Positions 51,881-63,960 of a stretch of DNA of 64,000 bases are shown here, piece after piece. This DNA comes from Lucinisca nassula. Its lineage: Eukaryota; Mollusca; Bivalvia; Lucinida; Lucinidae. How positions within the stretch are numbered: position 1 is the first letter of the stretch; each line of letters starts with the position of its first letter. Both the position numbers and the translations under genes were made by a program. The DNA is taken from contig OY757020.1 of NCBI GenBank assembly GCA_963580285.1, positions 102,613,497 through 102,677,496 of the forward strand, written 5' to 3'. The notes beneath the pieces were generated by a model. The model was given only the letters and a program-made list of their open reading frames with translations. It was not told the DNA's origin and made no database searches.

Positions 51881-51961
51881 CCAAGAAACAAATGTCATGG
51901 AGATTTGTTAGAATCGCCTCGCTGAGGTGATTCTAACAAATGTCCCTAACATTTTTCTTGG
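51881..51961. repeat. Hairpin with CCTC-GAGG apex
   Basis: Perfect arms ATTTGTTAGAATC (51903-51915) and GATTCTAACAAAT (51929-51941), outer arms CCAAGAAA and TTTTTCTTGG. Similar in form to 17210-17277 and 60326-60388. Confidence 0.7.
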
Positions 51962-52171
51962 AGTATTAGATTACAAGAATCTTTCATGAGTATGGGTTAG
52001 GCAAGGCGTTACCGACTCGAGGGATGCCCATGCCGAATGGAACCGAGGCTAAGCCTTGAGCTCAGGATTCGTTCCATTGTACACCACAACCTCTTTATAA
52101 CACTATTAATGGGGTCCAAAGCAGAAACCATGTTAGTTAAACAACCGTCTTATATTGTATGGTCATTTTAA
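51962..52171. repeat. Unassigned sequence with a TIR-like fragment
   Basis: GTACACCACAACCTCTTTATA (52078) is the inverse of sequence at 59070-59090, so both belong to one dispersed element. Otherwise nothing is recognised. Confidence 0.45.
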
Positions 52172-55100
52172 GCTCACCTAAGCCAAAGGCTCTGGGGTGC
52201 TATTGTGATCGGTCATTCATCCATCGTCGTCCGTCAGGATGTCCGTCCACAATTCCTTTAAACATCTCCTCCTAAACCACTGAACAGATTTTGACCAAAC
52301 TTATCAGATATGATCTTTGGGTGGTCCTCTCTCAAAGTTGTTCAAAGAATTCCATTCCATGCAGAACCCTGGTTGCCATGGCAACAAAAAGGGGAAAAAA
52401 CCTTTAAAAATCTTCTCAGAAACCAGAAGGCTTAGGTCTTTGATATTTGGTATGAAGCTTCATCTAGCGGACCTATACCAAGATTGTTCAAATTATAGCC
52501 CTGGGGCCAAAGATGCCCCCGCGCTGGAGCCCAGAGTTTTTACATAGGCTTATATAGGGAAAAACCTTTAAAAATCTTCTTGTCGGAAACCAGAAGACCC
52601 AGGTCTTTGATATTTGGTATTAAGCTTCATCTAGTGGACCTCTACCAAGATTGTTCAAATTATAGCCCTGGGGCCAAAAATGCCTTGCGCCAGGGCCCAA
52701 TGGTTTTACATAGGCTTATATACGGAAAAACCTTTAAAAATCTTCTTGTCTGAAACCAGAAAGCCCAGGTCTTTGATATTTTGTATGAAGCTTCTTCTAG
52801 TGGACCTCTACAAAGATTGTTCAAATTATAGCACTGGGGCCAATAACGGCCCCGCCCTGGAGCCCACTGGTTTTATATAGGCTTATAGATGGAAAACCTT
52901 ATAGATGGAGGCCCAGGTTTTTGATATTTGATATGAAGCTTCATCTAGTGAACCTCTACCAAGATTGTTCAAATTATAGCCCTGGGGCCAAAAATGCCCC
53001 GCGGCGGTGCGCACTGGTTTTTAGCTCACCTGAGCCGAAGGCTCCGGTGAAGCTATTGTGATCAGTCACCCGTCCGTCGTCGTCATCCGTCCGGATGTCC
53101 GTCCATAATTCCTTTCAACAACATCTCCACCTAAACCACTGAACAGATTTTGACCAAACTTGGCAGAAATGATCTTTGGGTGGTCCTCTCTCAAAGGTGT
53201 TCAAAGAATTCCATTCCATGCAGAACTCTGGTTGCCATGGCAACAAAAGGGGAAAATATAAAAAAAAAAAACTTTAAAAATCTTCTTGTCTGAAACCAGA
53301 AGGCCCAGGTCATTGATATTTGGTATGGTATTTGGTTTGGTATTTCATCTAGTGGACCTCTACCAAGATTGTTCAAATTATAGCCCTGGGGCCAAAAACG
53401 CCCCCGCGCCGGGGCCCACTGGTTTTACATAGGCTTATATAGGGAAAACCTTCTTGTCTGAAACCAGAAGGCCAAGGTCTTGGACATTTTGTTATCCCCC
53501 GCCGAAGGCGGAGGGATATAGTTTTGGCGTTGTCCGTCCGTCCGTCCTTCCTTCCGTCCTTCCGTCCGTCCGTCACACTTTTTTGTCCGGAACCGTTTCT
53601 CAGCAACTATTGCATGGAATTAAATGAAACTTGAAATAAATATGTATTATTATGCTGTGGTGATGCACGCGCAATTTTTTTTCGGATTGACTTTTAACAT
53701 CCAGAGTTATGGCCCCTTGAATGATTGAAATTCTGGATTTTTCGTCGTCTCACTTTGTCCGGAACCGTTTCTCAGCAACTATTGCATGGAATTAAATGAA
53801 AATTGAAATAAATATGTATTATTATGCTGCAGTGATGCACGCGCAATTTTTTTTCGAATTGACTTTTTACATCCAGAGTTATGGCCCCTTAAATGATTGA
53901 AATTCTGGATTTTTTCGTCATCTCACTTTGTCCGGAACTGTTTCTCAGCAACTATTGCATGGAATTAAATGAAACGTGAAATAAATATGTATTATTATGC
54001 TGCGGTGATGCACGCGCAATTTTTTTCTGGATTGACTTTTTACATCCAGAGTTATGGCCCCTTTAATGATCGAAATTCTGAATTTTTCGTCTCACTTTGT
54101 CCGGAACCGTTTCTCAGCAACTATTGCATGGAATTAAATGAAACTTGAAATAAATATGTATTATTATGCTGTGGTAATGCACGCGCATTTTTTTCCGGAT
54201 TTACTTTTTACATCCAGAGTTATGGCCCCTTAAATGATTGTAATCCTGGATTTTTCGTCGTCTCACTTTTTTGTCGGGAACTGTTTCTCAGCAACTATTG
54301 CATGGAATTATATGAAACTTGAAATAAATATGTATTATTATGCTGTGGGGATGCACGCACAAATTTTTTTCGGATTGACTATTTACACCCAGAGTTATGG
54401 CCCCTTAAATGATTAAAATTCTGGATTTTTCGTCGTCTCACTTTGTCTGGAACCGCTTCTCAGCAACTATTGCATGGAATAAAATGAAACTTGAAATAAA
54501 TATGTATTATTATGCTGCCGTGATGCACGCGCAATTTTTTTTCCCGATTTACCTGGATTGACTTTTTTATCCAGAGTTATTTCCCCTTAAATGATTGAAA
54601 TTGAGGAATTTTGTCTATTCGGTGATTATATCGGGGTTTTTTAATATTCGCGAATTTTATTTTGGTATCCTTGAAACCACATAACAGGTAAATAAACCTC
54701 AACTTTGACAGACAAGTTAATCTCTACTGATATCTAGGTCAGTAGGTCAGGGTACAGCCTCTCATCCAGGGAGTAAATGTTCAGCGGGGCCCTTCCTCAT
54801 TGTCTCTAGTTTGCTTCTTAGAACCATCCTCAATTTTGGCCAGATATATTTTCTTGCCATTCTACACGAAAAACCCATTCGGCGGGGGATATCAATTCAA
54901 CGAATTTGCTTGTATGAAGCTTCATCTAGTGGACCTCTACCCAGATTGTTCAAATTATAGCTCTGGGGCCAAAAACGACCCCTCCCCGGGGCCAACTGGT
55001 TTTACATAGCCTTATATATGGAAAATCTTTTAAAAAATCTTCTTTTCTGAAACCAGAAAGCCCAGGTCTTTGATATTTGTAATGAAGCTTCATCTGATGG

Positions 55101-58100
55101 ACCTATACCAAGATTGTTCAAATCATAGCCCTGGGGCCAAAAATGGGCCGCACACGGTGGCCCACTGGTTTTACATAGGCTTATAGATGGAAAACCTTTA
55201 AAAAACTTCTTATCTGAAACCAGAAGGCCCAGGTCTTTGATATTTGGTATGAAGCTTCATCTAGAGGACCTCTACCAAGGTTGTTCAAATTATAGCCCTC
55301 ATATAGGGAAAACCTTAAAAAATCTTCTTGTCTGAAACCAGAATGCCCAGGTCTTTGATATTTCGTATGAAGCTTCATCTAGTGGACCTCTACCAAGATT
55401 GTTCAAATTATAGCCCTTGGGCCAAAAACGGGGGCCCACTGGATTTACATAGGCTTATAGATGGAAAACCTTTAAAAATCTTCTTATCTGAAACCAGAAG
55501 GCCCAGGTCTTTGATATTTGGTATGAAGCTTCATCTAGAGGACCTCTACCAAGGTTGTTCAAATTATAGCCCTGGGGTCAAAAATGCCCCTCGGCGGTGC
55601 GCACTGGTTTTTAGCTCACCTGAGCCGAAGGCTCTGGTGAAGCTATTGTGATCAGTCACCCGTCCGTCGTCGTCATCTGTCCGGATGTCCGTCCATAATT
55701 CCTTTCAACGACATCTCCTCCTAAACCACTAAACAGATTTTGACCAAACTTGGCAGAAATGATCTTTGGGTGGTTCTCTCTCAAAGATGTTCAAAGAATT
55801 CCATTCCATGCAGAACTCTGGTTGCCATGGCAACAAAAGGGGAAAATATGAAAAAAAAACTTAAATCTTCTTGTCTGAAACCAGAAGGCCCAGGTCATTG
55901 ATATTTAGTATGGTATTTGGTTTGGTATTTCATCTAGTGGACCTCTACCAAGATTGTTCAAATTATTGCCCTGTGGCCAAAAATGTCCCGCCCCGGGGCC
56001 TACTGGTTTTACATTGGCTCATATAGGGAAAACCTTTAAAAATCTTCGTCTGAAACCAGAATGCCCAGGTCTTTGATATTTGGTATGAAGCTTCATCTAG
56101 TGGACCTCTACCAAGATTTTTCAAATTATAGCCCTGGGGCCAAAAACGCCCCCGCGCCGGGGCCCACTGGTTTTTCATAGGCTTATATAGGGAAAACCTT
56201 AAAAAATCTTCTTGTCTGAAACCAGAAGGCCAAGGTCTTTGATATTTTGTATGAAGCTTCATCTAGTGGACCTCTACCCAGATTGTTCAAATTATAGCCC
56301 TGGGGCCAAAAACGACCCCTCCCCGGGGCCAACTGGTTTTACATAGCCTTATATATGGAAAATCTTTTAAAAAATCTTCTTCTCTGAAACCAGAAAGCCC
56401 AGGTCTTTTATATTTGTAATGAAGCTTCATCTGATGGACCTATACCAAGATTGTTCAAATCATAGCCCTGGGGCCAAAAATGGGCCGCACACGGTGGCCC
56501 ACTGGTTTTACATAGGCTTATAGATGGAAAACCTTTAAAAAACTTCTTATCTGAAACCAGAAGGCCCAGGTCTTTGATATTTGGTATGAAGCTTCATCTA
56601 GAGGACCTCTACCAAGGTTGTTCAAATTATAGCCCTCATATAGGGAAAACCTTAAAAAATCTTCTTGTCTGAAACCAGAATGCCCAGGTCTTTGATATTT
56701 GGTAAAAAGCTTCATCTAGTGGACCTCTACCAAGATTGTTCAAATTATAGCCCTTGGGCCAAAAACGGGGGCCCACTGGTTTTACATAGGCTTATAGATG
56801 GAAAACCTTTAAAAATCTTCTTATCTGAAACCAGAAGGCCCAGGTCTTTGATATTTGGTATGAAGCTTCATCTGGAGGACCTCTACCAAGGTTGTTCAAA
56901 TTATAGCCCTGAGGCCAAAAATGCCCCGCGGCGGTGCACACTGGTTTTTAGCTCACCTGAGCCGAAGGCTCCGGTGAAGCTATTGTGATCAGTCACCCGT
57001 CCGTCGTTGTCATCCGTCCGGATGTCCGTCCATAATTCCTTTCAACGACATCTCCTCCTAAACCACTGAACAGATTTTGACCAAACTTATCAGAAATGAT
57101 CTTTGGATGGTCCTCTCTCAACCCTGGTTGCCATGGCAACAAAAAGGGGAAAAAAACCTTTAAAAATCTTCTCTGAAACCAGAAGGCTTAGGTCTTTGAT
57201 ATTTGGTATGAAGCTTCATCTAGCGGACCTATACCAATATTGTTCAAATTATAGCCCTGGGGCCAAAGATGCCCCCGCGCCCGAGCCCAAAGTTTTTACA
57301 TAGGCTTATATAGGGAAAAACCTTTAAAAATCTTCTTGTCGGAAACCAGAAGACCCAGGTCTTTGATATTTGGTATGAAGCTTCATCTAGTGGACCTCTA
57401 CCAAGATTGTTCAAATTATAGCCCTGGGGCCAAAAATGCCTTGCGCCGGGGCCCAATGGTTTTACATAGGCTTATATAAGGAAAAACCTTTAAAAATCTT
57501 CTTGTCTGAAACCAGAAAGCCCAGGTCTTTGATATTTTGTATGAAGCTTCTTCTAGTGGACCTCTACAAAGATTGTTCAAATTATAGCACTGGGGCCAAT
57601 AACGGCCCCGCCCTGGAGCCCACTGGTTTTATATAGGCTTATATTGGGAAAACATATAAAAATCTTCTTGTCTGAAACCAAAAGGCTCAGGTTTTTGATA
57701 TTTGATATGAAGCTTCATCTAGTGAACCTTTACCAAGATTGTTCAAATTATAGCCCTGGGGCCAAAAACGCCCCCACGCCGGGGCCCACTGGTTTTACAT
57801 AGGCTTATATAGGGAAAACCTTAAAAAATCTTCTTGTCTGAAACCAGAAAGCCAAGGTCTTTGATATTTGGTATGAAGCTTCATCTAGCTGACCTCTACC
57901 TAGATTGTTCAAATTATAGCCCTAGGGCCAAAAACGACCCCTCGTCGGGGCCAACTGGTTTTACATAGCCTTATATAATTATGGAAAACCTTTAAAAAAT
58001 CTTCTTCTCTGAAACCAGAAGGCCCAGGTCCTTGATATTTGGTATGAAGCTTCATCTGATGGACCTATACCAAGATTATTCAAATCATAGCCCTGGCGCC

Positions 58101-58995
58101 AATAATGCTCCAGCGCCGGGGCCCACCGGTTTTACATAGGCTTAGATAGGGAAAACCTTGAAAAATCTTCTTGTCTGAAACCAAAAGGCCCAGGTCTTTG
58201 GTATTTGGTATGACGCTTCATCTAGTGGACCTCTACCATGATTGTTCAAATTATTGCCCTTAGGCCAAAAATTGCCAAGCCTGGGACCCACTGGCTTTAC
58301 ATAGACTTTCATATAGAAAACAATTGAAAATCTTCATGTCTGAATCCAAAAGGCCCAGGCCTTCGATATTTGCTATGAGTGGACCGCTACCAAGATTGTT
58401 CAAATTATAGCCCTGGGCTAAAAACGCTCCCAAGCCGGGGCCCACTGGATTTACCAAGGCTTACATAGTGAAAACCGTTTAAAATCTTCTTGTCTGAAAC
58501 TAGAAGGCCCAGGTCTTTGATGTTTGGTATAAAGCTTGATCTAGTGGACCTCTATCATGATTGTTCAAATTATAGCCCTTAGGCCAAAAATTGCCAAGCC
58601 TGGGACCCACTGGCTTTGCATACATAGACTTTCATTGAGAAAACATTTGAAAATCTTCATGTCTGAATCCAAAAGGCCCAGGTCTTAGATATTTGGTTTG
58701 AAGCTTCATCTGGTGGACCTCTACCACGATTGTTCAAATCATATCCCGGGGGTGGGGTGGAGCAAAATTCACCCCACACCACAGGGCCCACTTGTCTTAC
58801 ATAGACTTATATAGTTAAACTTTTAGAAATCTACTTGTCTGAAACCACAAGGTCCAGGACTTTGATTTTTGTTATTAAGCTTTATTTAGTTGACCTCTAC
58901 CCAAATTTTTCAATTTATGGACCTGAGGCCAAAGATCGCCCTGCCCGGGCACCCGCATATAAATCTCTTAGCTCAGGTGAGCGATATAGGACCAT
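52172..58995 (+). repeat. Duplicated blocks of 166-bp-core elements
   Basis: Three head-bearing units start at 53015, 55605 and 56943 (AGCTCACCTGAGCCGAAGG), and a further head variant lies at 52172. Blocks recur: 53013-53490 matches 55605-56252, 54913-55604 matches 56253-56942, and 52172-52880 matches 56943-57640. Monomers carry CTGAAACCAGAAGGCCCAGG and TTTGATATTTGGTATGAAGC. The array ends at 58975 with CAGGTGAGCGATATAGGA-CCATCATGG-TCCTCTTG. Element E copy 2 is inserted at 53492. Confidence 0.85.
53492..54912 (+). mobile_element. Element E, copy 2 (172-bp core)
   Basis: Head TTATCCCCCGCCGAAGGCGG, tail AATTTGCTTG; nearly identical to 18923-20570 over the array and the 3' part. The empty site is preserved at 56225-56260 (CCAAGGTCTTTGATATTTTG joined to TATGAAGCTTC). 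This fixes the ends of the insertion to within 3 bp and shows no duplication longer than about 3 bp. Confidence 0.88.
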
Positions 58996-59545
58996 CATGG
59001 TCCTCTTGTTCTATATAATCAATACATTTTTTTGGATCCATGTTGAAACTGTTATAACGAACCGCTTTATAATGAGGTTGTGGTGTACTTGTCATTATAA
59101 CTAGTTATGTCGGTATAAAGACGGTTGATTTGATAGGATGACAGATAAAGGCCCAGTTTATGCAGCAATTACCCTGCCCATGACCTCAAGGTCAAGTTAA
59201 CAGACTTAGAAGTTTTATGTTTAAGGTTTTTAAGAGCTTACATTTTCCAAAACAAATGATGGATTTGGTTCATATTTGGTATGTTGATAGATATAGATCC
59301 AAAGCTTAATTTAACAGTACAAATCTCAAGCCCTGGTCTCAGGGTGAAGATCACAGACCACAGATCTTTCAGGGTAGACTTTAAGACCTCGTATTTTTTA
59401 AAACCATACACAGGATTTGGTTCATAATTGGTTTGGTGATGGGTAATGGTCCAAAGGTTTATTTTGTTATATCCCTAACTATGCCTGTCAACTTAAGGAC
59501 ACTTTCAGGTAAGCTTCACTTTCTGATGACAGCTCTTGTTTACCC
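58996..59545 (+). repeat. TIR-like fragment and GGTCAAGGTCA-type units
   Basis: 59050-59110 is the partner of 52078 in opposite orientation. 59140-59545 has two diverged units with ATGATGGATTTGGTTCATAT and a CAGCTCTTGTTTACC end. Confidence 0.55.
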
Positions 59546-59990
59546 CAAGACTATAATTTTAACAATCTTGGCAGCAGTTCACTAGATAAAGGTGTATACA
59601 AATATCAAAGGCCTGGGCCTTCTGGTTTCAGATGAGAAGAGTATTAAAAGGTTTTCCCTATATAAACCTATGGAAAACGTTGACCCCAGGGCAGAGACAC
59701 TTTTGGTCCAAGGGTTACAATTTGAACAATCTCGACACCGGTCCACTAGATGAAGCTGTGTACCAAATATCAAAGGCCATGCCTTCTGGTTTTTTGACAA
59801 GAAGATTTTTAAAGGTTTTCCCTTTGTGAGTTTTTAAAAACGTGGGTCCCTGGATGGTGCCATTTTTGGCCCCATGGCTTACCTTCAAATAATCTTGGCA
59901 GAGGTCTACCAGATGAAGCTGGGTACCAAATATCAAAGGCCTGGGTCTTCTGGTTTCAGATGATAACATTTTAAAGGTTTTCCTTATATG
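59546..59990 (-). repeat. 166-bp family monomers, inverted
   Basis: TACCAAATATCAAAGGCC at 59761 and 59925 and CAGATGAAGCTGGGTACC are the inverse of the usual GATATTTGGTATGAAGC. Confidence 0.8.
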
Positions 59991-60641
59991 GGTTTAAATA
60001 AAACAGGGGCTCTGGGGTATACTGTTTTCATGTTGTCTGTCGTTTGTATGTCTGACTGCGCCAACAGTGAGGGTTTAAGGGCAAGAATATTGGCCCAGGT
60101 TGGAATTATGGGTTATTTTGTATTATGGGCTACTAGCCCCTTATCCCTTTCTAAAATGCACCAGTGCTATAAGCAGGGTAACCCAAGCAGAATTAAAACC
60201 ATTTCAGCAATGAATTTGAAATTCTAATCTGTACTCAAAATACCAGTTTAACATACATTTAAGAAATTTCAAATGTGTTGTTTTATTTACTGAACATGCA
60301 CTCCTTGAATTTTTGCTCTAAACGAGTGTGGTTTTCTTCAGAACCACTTCAATGAGGTGGTCCTTAGGACAAACCACAAACTGTGTTTAAGAGTTACATA
60401 TCGAATAGGGTTTACAATGGTGTTCATGACATGGACTTGTAAACCCATAAAACATTAATCATGACAATCATTCAGGGCCCAGTGCTCCTTCATAACAGCA
60501 AGAGAAGTCTCTGGTCAGACTATATGGGTCCGCAGGCTTATCTGATTCTTTGCTGGATGTAAATGTAAATTGTAGGAAATGCTGTGCTGTCGTAATTGTT
60601 AACATTTTCTCAATTATAAGCCCATACTGATGCTCTATATG
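59991..60641. other. Unassigned intergenic sequence with one hairpin
   Basis: The only structure noted is the hairpin at 60326-60388 (GAACCACTTCAATGAGGTGG apex, GTGTGGTTT/AAACCACAAAC outer arms). A 79-codon frame at 59988 has no support. Confidence 0.5.
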
Positions 60642-60854
60642 TTAACCCTTATCCTGCTGAGCCCGGATATGTCTTATCTTTCAAACAATGTAGATCCAGA
60701 TCAGATGGCTTCTGAAGAAGCCATCTGATCAGGATCTTCATTGTTTGTCATTCAGTTTATGAATTTCTTGCAATGATTTGCATCAAGAAATCTGATTTGT
60801 TGATAATCAGTTGTGGGTGTGGCATATTTAAATATTCATCAGGTCAAGGGTTAA
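60642..60854. mobile_element. TTAA-1 MITE (copy j)
   Basis: TTAACCCTTATCCTGCTGA and ATCAGGTCAAGGGTTAA ends. The hairpin cassette mixes the GTGTAGATC and GAAGATC arm types. Confidence 0.88.
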
Positions 60855-61008
60855 TATTCTGTCCAAAATATTTGAAGGTTAAAAATAACACATCCAAAAT
60901 ATTCTGACATAGAAAGTGATATTCAAATGATGTCATATGTTGCCGTGTCAATAACTTTAATTTTCAGACAAAATCAAGCTTTGATGCACACAGGCAAACC
61001 TCTGAGGT

Positions 61009-61165
61009 GTGAGTGAATGTTAGAGTTTTAAGTCCAACCAACGGCTAAGGTCATATGGAGACGGCACCTCGGTTTAAAGACTCATCCAAAAGTCTGGAGA
61101 AGCCCGGGATCAATCCTGCGATCCCTGGTTTACAAGGCGAGTAGCATAACCACTGGCGGTTCAAA
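61009..61165 (-). repeat. tRNA-derived SINE, family C
   Basis: The minus strand reads GCCAGTGGTTATGCTACTCG, CCTTGTAAACCAGGGATCGC, GGATTGATCCCGGGCTTC. Same family as 22617. Confidence 0.8.
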
Positions 61166-61192
61166 CAAGTACCCACAATCTATATTTTAGAG

Positions 61193-62846
61193 CAGAAATA
61201 ATAACCAGAGGACCATTGGTCCTGAATCGCTCACCTGACTTTTCTGAGGAAGTCCTCAAAGACTTTAATATGTGATCTTTGGCCAAGAGGGACCGAAGGT
61301 CTGTGTAACTGGGTGGGGATCTCAACTGTTTCCGAGATATTAAGCATTCAATGCAATAAAGGGAGTTGGCCCCCAGCCCCCCCCCCCCCCCCCCCCCCCC
61401 CACTGGAACCGTAGGTCCAACGGTCCATTACACTGAATGCGACAAGAATATATATGGTTTATGGGTGGGGATCTTAACCGTTTCCGAGATATTAAGCATT
61501 TTGTGGAAAAAAGGGGGTTAGGCATGCCCCCCTCCCTCACCCAGGGACCCCCCGGGTCCAAAGGTCCATGTCACTGAATGCGCCTTATCATAAGGAACAA
61601 GAATATATATGGTTTGTGGGTGGGGATCTTAACCTTTTCCGAGATATTAAGCATTTTGAGCAAAAAAGGGGGAGGGGCATGCCCCCCCCCCCCCCCCCCC
61701 CCCCCCCCGGACCCCTGGTACCCCAGGGTCCAAAGGTCCATGTCACTGAATGCGCCTAATCATAAAGAACAAGAGTATATATGGTTTATGGGTGGGGATC
61801 TTAACCGTTTCTGAGATATTAAGCATTTAATGCAAAAAAGGGGGTGGGGCATGCCCCCCTGGGACCCCCGGGTCCAAAGGTTCATGTCACTTAATGCGCC
61901 TTATGATCAGGAACAAGAATATATATGGTTCATGGATAGAGATCTTAACCGTTTCCGAGATATTAAGCATTTTGTGCAAAAAAAAGGGGTGGGGCATGCC
62001 CCCCCCCCCCCCCCCCGGACCCCTGGTACCCCATGGTCCAAAAGTCCATGTCACTGAATGGGCCTCATCATAAGGAACAAGAGTATATATGGTTTATGGG
62101 TCGGGATCTTAACCGTTTCCGAGATATTAAGCATTTTGTGCAAAATAGGGGTGGGGCATGCCCCCCCCCCCCCCCCCCACGGGGAACCCCGGTACCCAAA
62201 GGTCCAAAGGTCCATGTCACTGAATGCGCCTTATCATACGGAACAAGAATATATATGGTTTATGGGTCGGGATCTTAGCTGTTTTTGAGATATTAAGCAT
62301 TTTGTGCCAAAAAGGGGGTGGGGCATGCCCCCCCAGGGGGCCCAGGGTTCCAAAATCCACGTCACTAAATGCGCCTCATCATAAGGAATAAGAATATATA
62401 TGGTTTAGTGGCATTATTTGTAACAGTTTGCAAGATATCAGACATTTCTACTTTTTCCCATACAAATGCCCATGTTACCAAATTTAACCTTGGCGTAAAA
62501 TAGGTCAAGGTCATCCCAGGGACACCATTTATGCAATTTATGATGGGCCCATGTCCCAGGTGCTACATGCCAAGTTTCATGCAAATCGGCCCAGTGGTTC
62601 CGGAGGAGAAGATTTTCGAAGGGTTTTTACCATATATGGGCATGGCGGCCATCTTGGTCATGTGACCTAGACCAAAAATGCAAACTTTCGTTCCTCCACC
62701 CCATGGAGCCTCCACATGAAATTTGACTACAATCGGCCCAGCGGTTCCGGAGGAGAAGACGTTTGAAAATGTGAACACACACACACAGAATTTTTGCCTG
62801 GCCATACTATCAGCTCACCAATGAGCCTTCGGCTCAGGTGAGCTAA
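61193..62846 (-). mobile_element. Hairpin-headed element with 147-type core, inverted
   Basis: The head at 62800-62846, read on the minus strand, is AGCTCACCTGAGCCGAAGG-CTCATTGGTGAGCT. The tail at 61193-61240 reads GGTGAGCGATTCAGGACC-AATGGTCCTC. Six to seven monomers with CCTTATCATAAGGAACAAGA lie between. Each carries a C run after GGGGCATG: 25 C at 61377, 27 C at 61682, and shorter runs near 62000 and 62160. The 62420-62800 part carries GCCCAGNGGTTCCGGAGGAG twice. Confidence 0.85.
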
Positions 62847-62929
62847 AAATAAGGCATACCCCCGGAAACCCCCGTTTTACTATATAAAAGTGGGGTTCAA
62901 GGGGGTCAAAATTATATAGGCGTGTTTTC

Positions 62930-63960
62930 GTGATGTAAAAGTTTTTTAAGAGCTCATATGTTCCAAACCTTACGATGGATTCGGTTCAAATTGGAATCAT
63001 GATAGATATAGGAGCAAGTTTTTATGCAGTAATACCCTTGCCCATGCCAGTGGCATCAATGTCAAGGTCATGGACTTGAATTTTTATTTTAAATTTTTCC
63101 AAGTTTTTATGTTAAAGTTTTTAACTGCTCATATAATCCAACCATATTCGTATTTGGTATGATGATAGATATAGGTCCAAAGTTTCATTCAGCAATACCT
63201 CTGCCCATGCCCTCAAGGTCAAGGTCACAGACTTAGTATTTTTTTTATTTTTAAGTTTTTTATAGCTCATATTTCCCAAACAGTATGATGGATCTGTATC
63301 ATATTTGATATGATGATAGATATACATCCAAATTTTATTCACCTTTAACCCCACCTATGCCCATGACCTAAAGGTCAAGGTCATGGACTTAGAATTCTCC
63401 CAGCCATAAGATGGATTTAGTTCATATTTGCTATGAAGATAGATTTAGGTCGATATTTCTTTATCAGCAAGACCCTTGCCAATCACCTCAAAGTCAAGGT
63501 CACAGACTTTAAAATATAAGGATTTTTAGAGCTTACATTTTCCAAACTGTATGATGGATTTGGTTCATATTTGGAATGATCCTGAGATAAAGGTCAAAAG
63601 TTCCATGCCCGTGAGCTCAAGGTCAGGGACATTGCAATTTTATGTTTTAAGATTTTTTTAGAGCTCATATTTTCCCAACTATGGAATGGATTTGGTTGGT
63701 ATGTGGTGTGAGTGAGTGAGTTTTAGTTTTACGTCCCACCAACAGCTAAGGTCATACGGAGACGGGACCTCGGTTTAAAGACTCATCCGAAAGTCTGGAG
63801 AAGCCCGGGTTCGATCCTGCGATCCCTGGTTTACAAGGCGAGTAGCGTAACCACTGCACCACGGAGGCTTCTAAGGTTGGTATGTGGTATAATGATAGAT
63901 GTAAGTCCATTAGGCAATATACCCCCACCTATACCTGTGGCATCAAAGGCACTTTCCCAG
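62930..63960 (+). repeat. ~180-190-bp repeat units with GGTCAAGGTCA
   Basis: Four to five diverged units with GATGGATTTGGTTCATATTT, GATGATAGATATAGGTCC and CTCAAGGTCAAGGTCACAGA. Interrupted by a SINE at 63708. Confidence 0.75.
63708..63874 (-). repeat. tRNA-derived SINE, family C, with 14-bp duplication
   Basis: Exact GGTTGGTATGTGGT at 63694-63707 and 63875-63888. Minus-strand head AGAAGCCTCCGTGGTGCAGTGG, box B-like GGATCGAACCC, tail CTCACTCACAC. The best-preserved copy, with an anticodon-position TGT. Confidence 0.9.

Noticed and set aside
55328..56988. 107-codon frames beginning MSETRMPRSLIF, repeated
   Set aside because: Translation of 166-bp monomers; sister monomers contain stops.
59520..59545. 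CTGATGA near 59527 and 25598 as hammerhead cores
   Set aside because: No stem II followed by GAAA is present downstream.
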